A stretch of DNA of 64,000 nucleotides from CALBPI01 sp038531945. GTDB lineage: Bacteria; Pseudomonadota; Gammaproteobacteria; Steroidobacterales; Woeseiaceae. The DNA lies in contig JBCBBH010000001.1 of assembly GCA_038531945.1 (NCBI GenBank), positions 1-64,000 on the forward strand. The letters are read 5' to 3'. The notes beneath the pieces are model-generated. The model was not told the DNA's origin and searched no databases. It saw only the letters and a list, made by a program, of their open reading frames with translations. Of this stretch, positions 1 to 8,247 are shown one piece after another (position 1 is the first letter of the stretch; every line of letters begins with the position of its first letter). The position numbers and the translations under genes are program-made.

Positions 1-662
1 ACTTCCTGTGGCTTGCCAAGACGACGGGTCGGATGGTCGCGGATCGTGGATTCGTAAAATTTCGGGATCGTGTCGCGAATCATGTCCCAGCTGCCGCCAG
101 GGAACTCGATCGGACCCGGCGACACGATGTTGCAGCGAATACCATCAGCGCCATGAAATTGCGCAAGCTGGCCTGAGTAGGTGTACAACGCGGCTTTCAT
201 CGCGTTGTACGACTGAGGGCCAGCGAATGTTTCCAAAGACGCCGTAGTACCGATCATTGTGATCGCACCACCACCACCTTCTTTCATATGCGGAACAACC
301 GCCTCAACACCTCTCACTGTGCCGAGGATGTCTGCCTCGAAGTTCTTCCACCAATTGCGCTCTGAATCCATGCCGCCACCGGCCGAGACGTTGGGAATAA
401 AGATATCCACCCCTTCCATCTCTTCGACCATCTTGTCAATCCAGCCTGCATATTCGTCTTTGTCACGGATATCACACACATCCCCGAAGACCTTGGCTTT
501 GCTCGTTGAGACTTTCTCTTTCGTCATCTCAACATCTTCAATCGAGCGCGAGCACGTCGCGACGTTGCAACCCTCGGCGATCAGTGCCTCGAGAATCTGA
601 CGACCGATGCCCTTGGTTGCACCAGTGATAATCGCTTTTTTATCGCGTAGTCCGAGATCCAC
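1..662 (-). CDS. Short-chain dehydrogenase/reductase, C-terminus outside window
   Basis: NAD(P)-dependent oxidoreductase of the SDR family; substrate unknown. About 220 residues are visible and the reading frame is open to the window edge, so the C-terminal end is missing. Seen: the Rossmann nucleotide loop TGATKGIG near residue 15, an IPNVSAGG segment where classical SDRs have NNAG, a GTTAS segment carrying the catalytic-serine region, and the SYNAMKAAL segment with the YxxxK catalytic pair. I chose a GTG start at 662 because an AAGGGG-type ribosome site lies just upstream and no ATG fits. It begins 10 bp after the stop of the next SDR, so the two are very likely co-transcribed. NADP preference is possible from the TGATKGIG context but not shown. 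Confidence 0.88.
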   Translation of the reverse strand, partial: MDLGLRDKKAIITGATKGIGRQILEALIAEGCNVATCSRSIEDVEMTKEKVSTSKAKVFGDVCDIRDKDEYAGWIDKMVEEMEGVDIFIPNVSAGGGMDSERNWWKNFEADILGTVRGVEAVVPHMKEGGGGAITMIGTTASLETFAGPQSYNAMKAALYTYSGQLAQFHGADGIRCNIVSPGPIEFPGGSWDMIRDTIPKFYESTIRDHPTRRLGKPQE

Positions 663-672
663 TGCGTTCCCC

Positions 673-1422
673 TTATTGCACCGTCAGCGCGTTGTCGATC
701 ACAAGCTCAGCGCCATTCACAAAACGCGACTCGTCAGAAATCAGATAGACGATCATGTTTGCAACGTCCGATGGCTCACCGATGCCGACCGGGTCTTCCG
801 GGTCAGGCTCAATGCCGAGTGCCTCGTTCGCCGTCTTGATCATCGGAGTATCGATCGCACCCGCATGCACGGAGTTGCATCGAATGTTCATTTTCATCAT
901 TTGACAGGTCACCGCCAGACTCTTCGTCATTGCGCGCACGGCGCCCTTGGCCGCCGAATAAGCGAAGAACACGGGGTAGCCGAGATGAGAGGCCACGGAG
1001 GACATGTTGACGATGGACCCACCGCCACTCTTTTGCATCAGTGGCAGCGCCGCTTTACAGCCGAGGAACACACCCTCAGACATCACGGCGTTGACGAATC
1101 GGAATTGCTCAAGGGTCGTGTCTTGAGGCGTCGCGATAACAACGACGCCCGCGTTGTTCACCAGCCCATCCAATCGACCATATTTTTCTTCAGTGGCATC
1201 AACGACCTCGGTCCATCGCGCTTCATCGCGCACATCATGGTTCATGTAGACCGCTTCGTGTCCCTCGGCCTTCAACCCGTCCGCGAGCGCTTGTCCGGCG
1301 TCATCGTCAATGTCTGTCAGAACGACCTTCGCCCCCTCTCGTGCCAGGTGCTCCGCGTCAGCACGCCCGAGACCGGACGCCGCACCAGTGACAATTACGA
1401 CCTTACCTTCACATCGACCCAT
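673..1422 (-). CDS. Short-chain dehydrogenase/reductase (SDR)
   Basis: Full-length classical SDR of 249 residues (250 is usual). Seen: TGAASGLG cofactor loop at residues 13-20, an LTDID segment ending strand 2 (the acidic residues suggest NAD rather than NADP), NNAGVV in the middle, NMSSVASH with the catalytic Ser, and FAYSAAKGA with the Tyr-x-x-x-Lys pair. Substrates of this subfamily are often hydroxysteroids, sugars or hydroxyacyl compounds; none can be named here. An ATG at 1428 is also possible, but a GGGGGG ribosome site is 8 bases from the ATG at 1422 and only 2 from the other. It is the first gene of a two-SDR operon and divergent from a TetR regulator, which probably controls it. Confidence 0.9.
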   Translation of the reverse strand: MGRCEGKVVIVTGAASGLGRADAEHLAREGAKVVLTDIDDDAGQALADGLKAEGHEAVYMNHDVRDEARWTEVVDATEEKYGRLDGLVNNAGVVVIATPQDTTLEQFRFVNAVMSEGVFLGCKAALPLMQKSGGGSIVNMSSVASHLGYPVFFAYSAAKGAVRAMTKSLAVTCQMMKMNIRCNSVHAGAIDTPMIKTANEALGIEPDPEDPVGIGEPSDVANMIVYLISDESRFVNGAELVIDNALTVQ

Positions 1423-1428
1423 GCTCAT

Positions 1429-1554
1429 AACCCCCCGATTCCTTTAAGGCGAGCATGGTAACCAGTCAACTCATCCGGTTTCAATCTGCTTTGACTTTTT
1501 TGCACTGAGACGCGACCATGCAGGTGCGAAGATCAGTAAAAATTGGGGACAATT
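1429..1554. promoter_or_regulatory. Divergent SDR/TetR promoter region
   Basis: A 126-bp region between the divergent SDR operon and the TetR gene. Each strand has a TTGACT -35 hexamer: 1491-1496 on the plus strand and 1464-1469 on the minus strand. The -10 matches are weak (TTAAAG on the minus strand at 16 bp spacing). GCATGGT at 1453-1459 is repeated inverted as ACCATGC at 1515-1521. Autoregulation by the TetR protein is an inference from this arrangement. Confidence 0.35.
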
Positions 1555-2193
1555 ATGGCAACGGATATTGCTCGTAAGCGGCGAAATAGCGGCCAGAACC
1601 CGGCCAGCTGGCAGGCCCAGAAAAGCGCGTCCACTCGTGGCCAGATCATCGAGGCAGCGATTACCGCGTTCGTTAGCCGCGGCTACGCCAACACCACCAC
1701 CACACATATCGCCGACGAAGCTGGTCTGTCGCGGGGCGCGATGCTGCACCATTTCCCGTCGAAAATGGACATCGTGAAGGCTGCGATTGAGCATTTGCAC
1801 AACAAGCGACTGTCAGCCTTCCAGCGCGCTATCGTCGAAATTCCCACCGACGCGGACCGGGTTAGACTGGCAGTGGAAGCCTATTGGCGGCACGTCCAGC
1901 ACCCAATGTTCGTCGCGTTCTTCGAACTTTCCGTTGCAGCGCGAACAGACTCGGACTTGCGCGCGATTCTGCATCCCGTTCAGGAAGAGTTCGCGGTCGA
2001 GTGGTATCAACTCGCCGAGCGCTTGTTCCCGGAATGGAAGGGCAAGCGCGAGGCGTTCGACCTTGCACTCGATCTCTGCGAATCGGTGATGGAAGGTATG
2101 GCCGTCAGTTACATGACGCATCATGAGCCGAAAAATGTCGAACGCTTGCTCGACTATCTGGAGCAGTGTGTTCGCGATTTGCTGAACAGCTAA
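1555..2193 (+). CDS. TetR-family transcriptional regulator
   Basis: A 212-residue DNA-binding repressor. The N-terminal helix-turn-helix is clear at about residues 30-75: TRGQIIEAAITAFVSRGY, then TTHIADEAGLSRGAMLHHF, the typical TetR recognition helix, and PSKMDIVKAAIE. The rest is a helical ligand-binding domain whose ligand cannot be read. A GGGGAC ribosome site at 1545-1550 fits the ATG at 1555 better than an in-frame TTG at 1543. It is divergent from the SDR pair, and its stop overlaps by 4 bp that of the convergent CoA-transferase. A role as local regulator of lipid or xenobiotic catabolism genes is inferred from position. Confidence 0.92.
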   Translation: MATDIARKRRNSGQNPASWQAQKSASTRGQIIEAAITAFVSRGYANTTTTHIADEAGLSRGAMLHHFPSKMDIVKAAIEHLHNKRLSAFQRAIVEIPTDADRVRLAVEAYWRHVQHPMFVAFFELSVAARTDSDLRAILHPVQEEFAVEWYQLAERLFPEWKGKREAFDLALDLCESVMEGMAVSYMTHHEPKNVERLLDYLEQCVRDLLNS

Positions 2194-3422
2194 CGCAACT
2201 CTGAAGCTGCTTTTCGAAGTGAGTCGTGATGTTCCGGGTCCGCGACTGCTATCAACCGTTCCGCCCGTAACTTGAGATCGTCTGTCCGCAGATCGGCAAC
2301 ACCAAACTCGGTCACAACGTGGGTCGTCAGTCCGGTCTTGAGTGTCGGCATTTCGTGATTGGCAAGCCGCGGAACGATTCTTGAGATACCTCGTTTGCGG
2401 TTCGACGCGGGCAGCGCGATGATGCTCGCCCCACCGACGCTACTCGACCCGCCAAACGCATAGTCTGGCAACCCGCCAGGACCACTGATCGTTCTTGCAC
2501 CCAATTGTTCAGCGTTCACGCTGCCATCCAGCGCAACCTCAATCGCGCTGTTCATTGCGAAAAACTGTGACAGGTCAGCCAGCAGCGCTCGACTGTGTGT
2601 TTCGTCGCACGCAGCGACCCGGAAACTCGGCCGGCGATCCAGCCATGCGTACAACTGATGACTCCCCATGGCCATGCCGTAAACGTGCTCGGCATTCGAA
2701 TCGAGCGCACCGCTATCTGCCAGTGCGATTGTCGCGTCGCTGATCATGCCACTGAAGATTTTCAGACGACGACGTTGCGATAGCGCGGCAAACACCGCAC
2801 TCGGGATCACGCCGAGGCCCGCTTGAATCGTCGCACCGTCGGGAACCAATGCGGCTACCTGCGACGCAATTTTTGTCGTCACGGCATCCGCTCTTGCGCC
2901 GGGAAGATACTCGATCAATGGCGTTGCGCTCCGACACACGTGATCAACACTCGACAAAACACACCCTTTGACCGGTAGCGGAGTCCCCGGATTGTTGATC
3001 AACGCCGTGCGATCCGCGCGGCGTGCGGTCGCTGGAATCAACTCGCCGGTGATACCCGTCGAAATTTCCCCGGACTCAGCAATACGACCAGGGACGAACG
3101 CCAGATCCAGCTGCGGCAGGCGCTCAATGAACTCATTCAACGCGGAGTAAGGCAGCCTAAGCGCTTCCTGCTGCCCCGGATTCGATTCATCGGCGGGGTT
3201 GGCCATAAACGTGGTGTAGCGCTGACCGCTTGCAATCCCGGATAAACCCACCGTGTTGATTCCGGGAATAAAACTGGTGATGACGTGCGTGTCGGTCAAG
3301 CGATCCGAAGACGCAACCAATGCCTCGCACAGCGCACGCGGCTCCGTCGCGGTACCATGTATAAACACCGTCATGCCGGGTTCAATAAGCGAGATCACTT
3401 CTGTCAGAGTCTTAGCGGACAA
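2190..3422 (-). CDS. Acetyl-CoA hydrolase/CoA-transferase family protein
   Basis: A 410-residue member of the acetyl-CoA hydrolase / 4-hydroxybutyrate CoA-transferase family, which moves CoA between acyl-CoA and a free acid. Seen: the N-terminal half with VPDGATIQAGLGVIPSAVF and FSGMISDATIALADSGALD, then the C-terminal half with FAMNSAIEVALDGSVNAEQLG, which holds the Glu expected to form the acyl-CoA intermediate. DYAFGGSSSVGGAS and VVTEFGVADLR are the family's CoA-site segments. The start is TTG at 3422 with AGGTGG upstream; no in-frame ATG or GTG exists between it and the divergent gene 41 bp away. Substrate acid unknown. Neighbours (MaoC, SDRs) suggest fatty-acid or sterol side-chain metabolism. 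Confidence 0.85.
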   Translation of the reverse strand: MSAKTLTEVISLIEPGMTVFIHGTATEPRALCEALVASSDRLTDTHVITSFIPGINTVGLSGIASGQRYTTFMANPADESNPGQQEALRLPYSALNEFIERLPQLDLAFVPGRIAESGEISTGITGELIPATARRADRTALINNPGTPLPVKGCVLSSVDHVCRSATPLIEYLPGARADAVTTKIASQVAALVPDGATIQAGLGVIPSAVFAALSQRRRLKIFSGMISDATIALADSGALDSNAEHVYGMAMGSHQLYAWLDRRPSFRVAACDETHSRALLADLSQFFAMNSAIEVALDGSVNAEQLGARTISGPGGLPDYAFGGSSSVGGASIIALPASNRKRGISRIVPRLANHEMPTLKTGLTTHVVTEFGVADLRTDDLKLRAERLIAVADPEHHDSLRKAASELR

Positions 3423-3463
3423 CCCGAGCCACCTGTTCCGGCGTATGCCATAGGAGTCAATTC

Positions 3464-4372
3464 GTGCCCGACTTTATCCTGCATCACCACGATCCGTCAC
3501 CATTCGCTGAGAAGATCCGGCTCATCTTTGGATTGAAAGATCTGCATTGGGGATCGGTACAAATCCCGATGATCATGCCGAAACCGGACCTGACAGCACT
3601 GACCGGGGGCTATCGAAAGACGCCGGTCGTTCAATGCGACGCCGATATCTACATCGACTCACTGCTCATCGCGCAGGAGATCGACCGGCGTTCGCCGAAT
3701 CCGCCATTGTTTCGCGGATCATCGCGCGGCCTCACTCTGGCGCTCAGTCGATGGAGCGACAAAGCGTTTTTCGAGCCGGGCGCCGCTTTATCCATGGGAG
3801 AAAATCCGCAAGTACCCGATGCGGTGATCGAAGATCGAAAGAACTTCTTCAACTTCATGGATTTCTCGAAGCTTGCCGAATCGCTTCCCGCCGCCCGGTT
3901 TCAGCTACAGGCACAATTGGCGATTCTTGAGTCCGCTTTGACCGACCGAGACTACCTCGATGGTGACGCTCCGGGCTACACAGACGTCCTGGGTTGGTTC
4001 CCCGTCTGGATGGTACGCAACAACGTACCGAGTGCATCGGAGTTGTTAGCACCGTTCAACAGTATCGCCGCATGGTCGGAACGCATGTCGGCCATCGGTC
4101 ACGGGAAACGCGAAGACATTGACGCAAGCGTTGCGATCGAGCGCGCTCATGCGTCAACTCCGGGTGACGGGGGCGTGGTCGGCGACAACCCATTCTCACT
4201 CTCTCGCGGCGACCGAGTCGCTGTGTTCGCCGACGACTACGGCAAAGACGAGATGGAGGGCGAACTGCTGCATCTCGACCACCACACGATCACCATCCGC
4301 CGCCACGACGAGCGGGCCGGTGCTTTGAATTTGCATGCGCCCGCGAGCGGTTTCCTGTTACGAAAACTATGA
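3464..4372 (+). CDS. Glutathione S-transferase family protein
   Basis: A 302-residue GST-like protein. The N-terminal thioredoxin-fold half begins HHHDPSPFAEKIRLIFGLK, where the SPFAEK segment sits at the usual catalytic helix; the TPVVQCDADIYIDSLLIAQ stretch holds the cis-Pro and the Asp-Ser pair that binds the glutathione gamma-glutamyl group. A helical C-terminal domain follows. Residues from about 235 form an extra beta-rich tail (VAVFADDYGKDEMEGELLHL), longer than the roughly 210-230 residues of simple GSTs. The start is GTG at 3464 with GGAGT upstream. Its stop overlaps the MaoC start in an ATGA, so the two are translationally coupled. Conjugation, isomerisation or dehalogenation are all possible. 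Confidence 0.85.
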   Translation: MPDFILHHHDPSPFAEKIRLIFGLKDLHWGSVQIPMIMPKPDLTALTGGYRKTPVVQCDADIYIDSLLIAQEIDRRSPNPPLFRGSSRGLTLALSRWSDKAFFEPGAALSMGENPQVPDAVIEDRKNFFNFMDFSKLAESLPAARFQLQAQLAILESALTDRDYLDGDAPGYTDVLGWFPVWMVRNNVPSASELLAPFNSIAAWSERMSAIGHGKREDIDASVAIERAHASTPGDGGVVGDNPFSLSRGDRVAVFADDYGKDEMEGELLHLDHHTITIRRHDERAGALNLHAPASGFLLRKL

Positions 4373-4860
4373 GCGATTCGCGACGGTACTATGAGGACTT
4401 GGCGGTCGGCGAAGTTCGCGAATCAACATCGTTAACCGTGCAACTCGACGCCATGATTGCATTCGCCAGACAATACGATCCGCAGTACTTCCACACTGAC
4501 CCGGAAGCCGCCAAACAGTCCCGTTTCGGTGAAGTTATTGCATCAGGGCAGTACACGATGGTGTTGTGGCGACAACTCGATCACCAGATCGCTTCAGACA
4601 TCGCGTGGATTTGCGGTGTCGCGTGGGACGATGTCACCTGGCCCATCGCGGTCAGAGCCGGGGACGCACTACGCGCCCGAGCGACTTGCCTGGACAAGCG
4701 AGTATCGAAAAGCGATCCAACCCGGGGCGTCGTGCGCTACCGCTATGAGTTGCTGAACCAGCGAGACGAAACCGTGTTCACGGCAATATCGACTAACCTG
4801 GTTGAGCGAGTGCTTTCTTGCGCCACTTCGCCCGAACCAGCAGCAACGGGATCAACATAA
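4369..4860 (+). CDS. MaoC-like hot-dog fold dehydratase
   Basis: A 163-residue MaoC/(R)-enoyl-CoA hydratase-like protein. Seen: YYEDLAVGEVRES at the start, typical of MaoC domains, then IAFARQYDPQYFHTDPEAA, which matches the hydratase segment with Asp and His at the active site, then the FGEVIASGQYTMVLW helix and a WPIAVRAGDALRA strand. Expected reaction: reversible hydration of an enoyl-CoA. It is coupled to the GST-like gene by a 4-bp overlap. Its last 68 bases overlap the 3' end of the convergent SnoaL-like gene, an unusually long tail-to-tail overlap. Confidence 0.87.
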   Translation: MSDSRRYYEDLAVGEVRESTSLTVQLDAMIAFARQYDPQYFHTDPEAAKQSRFGEVIASGQYTMVLWRQLDHQIASDIAWICGVAWDDVTWPIAVRAGDALRARATCLDKRVSKSDPTRGVVRYRYELLNQRDETVFTAISTNLVERVLSCATSPEPAATGST

Positions 4861-5377
4861 ACAACACGCCGTAGGCGAAACCCTTGATCGTGAATCGCAG
4901 GGTTTGACCCGTATCGATGTCGTGGCGATGATTCCAGAGTTCGACGATCTTGCCGTCTTCGAATCGGAATACGTTGATGATCGGGATATTGGTCGAACCG
5001 AGAAAGACGCGCCCGAAGAACGTCGTCGGCTTGTATTTCCAGATCCAGCGCGTTGCAACGAGGTCTCCGTCGGCGATCTGATAGTCGTACTCCACACTCA
5101 TATCACCGTTCGCCCAGAAAAAATCTGCGATGTTCTTTTGCTCTATCGCGGGTTCTTCCACACCTTTTCGATCACCAATGTCGTGGGCGATGTAGGTCTC
5201 CGCCATGTACTCGACATACCGATCTGTATTGTTGCTGTTCCATAGATCCTCATAAAACGCATTCGCTATTTTTCGGTTGGAGGCTTCCTCGCCTTCGAGC
5301 CACACCGACTCTTGCGCGCCAACGGCCGCGCTCAACAGCAGACCGACAGTCGCGGACCATCGTGCGTATGTCGTCAT
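4793..5377 (-). CDS. SnoaL-like/NTF2-fold protein with signal peptide and C-terminal membrane helix
   Basis: A 194-residue exported protein. I start it at the ATG at 5377, which has a GGGGAG ribosome site, rather than at the ATG 14 codons upstream. Seen: a signal peptide (ARWSATVGLLLSAAVGAQ), then an NTF2-like domain (residues about 30-145, with ANAFYEDLWNSNNTDRYVEY and the FRFEDGKIVELWNHRHD ending usual for SnoaL-like cyclases or ester-cyclases), then a hydrophobic stretch GFAYGVLFMLIPLLLVRAKW near the C-terminus that should anchor it in the inner membrane. Function unknown; the fold hosts cyclases, isomerases and pure binding proteins. It lies 38 bp downstream of the TolB/TPR gene and may share its mRNA. 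Confidence 0.75.
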   Translation of the reverse strand: MTTYARWSATVGLLLSAAVGAQESVWLEGEEASNRKIANAFYEDLWNSNNTDRYVEYMAETYIAHDIGDRKGVEEPAIEQKNIADFFWANGDMSVEYDYQIADGDLVATRWIWKYKPTTFFGRVFLGSTNIPIINVFRFEDGKIVELWNHRHDIDTGQTLRFTIKGFAYGVLFMLIPLLLVRAKWRKKALAQPG

Positions 5378-5415
5378 ATCAGCTCCCCAGTTTGTTGTTG
5401 TGTGCCCAAAAGCTG

Positions 5416-7626
5416 TCACGCAGTATCGAGATATCCCTTAACGCGGGCTCTGGCCCGTTCGAGCGCAACATCCCAGGCGTCCACGTTCGCCTTTACGCGC
5501 TCATTCTCTAATAGTGGTTGCGCGAGCGGTAGCTCAAAGAACATCCGCTCGAAACTCCATCGAAATCTCAAGATGCGCGACGGGAATATCTTGTCGAGGT
5601 AGTGTTGCGCCGCGCCTTCCGGATTTTGCTCCAACATCTGTATGTAGACGTACGGCAAAAACGTATCTTCAATGTCGAGGCGTAACGCTGCAAAAAACTT
5701 GCGCTGCTTCTCGGCGACGGTCCGCGCTTGTTCATCGGTGTAAGTCGGTAGCAAAAACATCTCAATACCACCGCGAGCCGATCCGAACTTAGGTGGAATG
5801 CCGTCTCTGTACGGATCTCGGAACTGCGGATATCGCGATTCAAGAAACTGCATTGCCTGGTCGAGTTCGCCCTGGCTCACTGCACTGGCAACGTAAAAAT
5901 ACACAGCGATAGAGAAGGAATCCTGGCGATTCGGGACATCGTCATCGATCATCTGTTTTGCCAGACGACGCACACGCTCTGTATCCCCGCTGACCACCGC
6001 GCGCTGCAATTCCAGCTGTCGACCGACCAAGCTGTCAGGGTCGATATCGCGAACCTGTTCGAGGTATTGATCTCCGGCATCGACGAAGTCCATACGGTAC
6101 ATCAACGATGCGAGGACCGCCGGTAACTCAGGGTCGAGGCGGTCGTATTCCATCGCTCGCTCGTAGTTGTTGATGTAGCTGACGTAATCACCGCCGTTCG
6201 CATCGAGTCGCGCGAGCGCCGTCCAGACATTCGGTTGCGAAGGCTCGAGTTCGAGTGATTCTCGATAGGCCTCCCGCGCCTCGGCAATCCGTCCTGATCG
6301 GGCATAGGCAGCGCCCAGCATTTGATGCACTTTCGAATTACGTGGATCTATCGTGCGAGCACGGTTCAGCAGTTCAAGCACCTCGTCTTCGCGTCCGACG
6401 AAAATCAAGTAGCCCGTGTAGGACATGATTGCCCGGACTTGGTTGGGCGCGCGCTCCAGAATGGCGCCGGCTTCGTCACCAAACTGTATGATGCTGCTAA
6501 AATCGCCGCGCTCGATTCCAGCGCGCCCGTTCGCCTCAAGTTGCAACATGGCGGCATCCACGGAATCAGGTCGTAACGCCAACGCGCGCCCGGCGAACGC
6601 CGCCGACTCATCCAGCCCTGGATCTGGTGCGCGGGCACCGGTGTCGACTTGTCGCAGATAAACGAAACTCAATTCGATAAGCGCTTCAACGAAGTCCGGG
6701 TCCAGCGTCAACGACTGCACCAGCAGTTGCTCAGAAGTCTCCAGTGCTTCGAACGACCCAGGGCGGGCTGCATCGACCGCTCGCAGATACAGATCGTAAG
6801 CCGCCATGTTGGTCGTGCCGATCCGTTCAGGCGCGCTGTTGGCGTCGGCGCCGATCAAATTGGTCACCAACGAAGCCACAACAGCATCGGCGATCTCATC
6901 CTGGATCTCAAAGATCTGCCCAACTTGTTTATCGTATTTCTTCGACCAGACGGAATCGTCGGTTCGGCTGTCGATCAGATTCGCCGTAATCCTGAGATTC
7001 CCACCTGCGCGTTGGACACTTCCACGCAACAGGTAGGCGACACCAAGTTCACGACCGATCTCGACCGGCGCTTTCTTCGCCTCGGCGTAGCTAAACGCCG
7101 AAGCCTGCCCAGCGACTCGCAACTCGCTGACACCGGATAGCATCGTGATCAATGACTCGGTGATGCCATTGGCAAGGTAGCGATCCGCTTCGTCCGACGA
7201 GAAATTATCGAACGGTAAGACCACAATGGAGTTAGCGTCCACGGCGTTCGCAGCCACGGCAGCAGGCTGTTCGATTCGCTCCGGGCTCCGAAACTGATTC
7301 GCCAGCAACAACGCAACCGTCGCCAGCAACAAACCAATAATGGTGACATTGAGCTTGCGCGCAGTATCGCCAGTGACTGACTCGCCGGATTCAATCTCGC
7401 TCTCTTTCTTGATGCCTTCCGGCGTTAACTCATAGACCCATGAGAACACCAGAACAAACGGCAGTCCGAGCAGTGCGACCATCAACAGAAAGCGTAGCGT
7501 CCAATCAGGTAAGCCAAGGATGCCCGCGAGCACATCACCGACCTGCAATACCAACCACGTGCCGACCGCGTAGACGGTTGCTACGCGAATAACGTTGCGG
7601 CGTTGCAGTTCGCGGAGGAAGCTCAT
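5416..7626 (-). CDS. Membrane protein with TolB-like domain and TPR repeats
   Basis: A 736-residue protein of the type often annotated as adenylate-cyclase-like or TolB-like TPR protein. Seen: two membrane helices at about 14-38 and 42-66, a third at about 91-112 (LNVTIIGLLLATVALLLANQF), then the TolB N-terminal-like domain (SIVVLPFDNFSSDEADRYLANGITE, about 134-250, with YLLRGSVQRAGGNLRITANLID), then a long tetratricopeptide solenoid from about 300. No cyclase catalytic domain is present. The TPR part should bind peptides or partner proteins; the role is unknown. Its start is 9 bp after the stop of the phosphatase gene, so the two probably form an operon with the SnoaL-like gene behind. Confidence 0.85.
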   Translation of the reverse strand: MSFLRELQRRNVIRVATVYAVGTWLVLQVGDVLAGILGLPDWTLRFLLMVALLGLPFVLVFSWVYELTPEGIKKESEIESGESVTGDTARKLNVTIIGLLLATVALLLANQFRSPERIEQPAAVAANAVDANSIVVLPFDNFSSDEADRYLANGITESLITMLSGVSELRVAGQASAFSYAEAKKAPVEIGRELGVAYLLRGSVQRAGGNLRITANLIDSRTDDSVWSKKYDKQVGQIFEIQDEIADAVVASLVTNLIGADANSAPERIGTTNMAAYDLYLRAVDAARPGSFEALETSEQLLVQSLTLDPDFVEALIELSFVYLRQVDTGARAPDPGLDESAAFAGRALALRPDSVDAAMLQLEANGRAGIERGDFSSIIQFGDEAGAILERAPNQVRAIMSYTGYLIFVGREDEVLELLNRARTIDPRNSKVHQMLGAAYARSGRIAEAREAYRESLELEPSQPNVWTALARLDANGGDYVSYINNYERAMEYDRLDPELPAVLASLMYRMDFVDAGDQYLEQVRDIDPDSLVGRQLELQRAVVSGDTERVRRLAKQMIDDDVPNRQDSFSIAVYFYVASAVSQGELDQAMQFLESRYPQFRDPYRDGIPPKFGSARGGIEMFLLPTYTDEQARTVAEKQRKFFAALRLDIEDTFLPYVYIQMLEQNPEGAAQHYLDKIFPSRILRFRWSFERMFFELPLAQPLLENERVKANVDAWDVALERARARVKGYLDTA

Positions 7627-7635
7627 ATCGAGGCG

Positions 7636-8190
7636 TTAGTGGTCCGGGCGCCAGGGCGTCCAGTCGCAGCCGTCGCAATCGGCATCGATGCCAGCATCGG
7701 AAAGTGCATCACGAATAAACTGCGTCCACGTCTCGTCGGGTGTCCAAATCGCATTCATATCCGCTTTGGCGTCGGCTAACGGCACCTCAAGCTCGATGAC
7801 GCGGTACAACATCGCAAAAGCGCTGGCTCGATAGTTGGCCTGGCAATGCAACAGCGTCGACTTGTTTGGCGCTGCGTTCATTACCGCCGCGAACACATGA
7901 TAATCGCTTAGTTGAGGCGCATCCCAACGGACGGGAATCTGCACAAAGTCAGCGCCGAGACTACTGACGATGCGGTCTTCGTGCACAAGCGATCCGTCAT
8001 GGTCGCTGTAAGCGATGTAAACCACGCGCTCCACGCCTTCACCGATCAGCTGCGTGAGATGCGCTTCAGTTGGCTGACCAGCACTCGCGAAAGTCGGCGA
8101 GTACGAGACGTAATTTCTCGGCTCATGATCATCGGCCAACCCGGTCAACGAAAGCCCGCAAAACCCGATTAACAAAACCAATCTAATCAT
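7636..8190 (-). CDS. Exported protein-tyrosine/dual-specificity phosphatase-like protein
   Basis: A 184-residue protein with a signal peptide (MIRLVLLIGFCGLSLTGLADD) and one phosphatase domain. The signature HCQANYRAS at residues 115-123 is a complete HCx5R(S/T) P-loop, with Cys116 as nucleophile and Arg121 as phosphate binder. Upstream, SYSPTFASAGQPTEAHLTQL resembles the N-terminus of DSP-like and beta-lactamase-hydrolase-like phosphatases. AAGGAT is the ribosome site. The signal peptide would place the enzyme in the periplasm, an uncommon location. The C-terminus has CDGC, a possible disulfide or metal site. Substrate unknown. Confidence 0.82.
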   Translation of the reverse strand: MIRLVLLIGFCGLSLTGLADDHEPRNYVSYSPTFASAGQPTEAHLTQLIGEGVERVVYIAYSDHDGSLVHEDRIVSSLGADFVQIPVRWDAPQLSDYHVFAAVMNAAPNKSTLLHCQANYRASAFAMLYRVIELEVPLADAKADMNAIWTPDETWTQFIRDALSDAGIDADCDGCDWTPWRPDH

Positions 8191-8247
8191 GCGTCGGTAT
8201 CCTTATAGGTTTTTCATCGCTGTGTTTCTCTGGCTTGGCGTGCCACC

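Noticed and set aside
607..1461. 284-residue frame on the plus strand
   Set aside because: Antisense to an SDR with a full catalytic set; Arg/His-rich.
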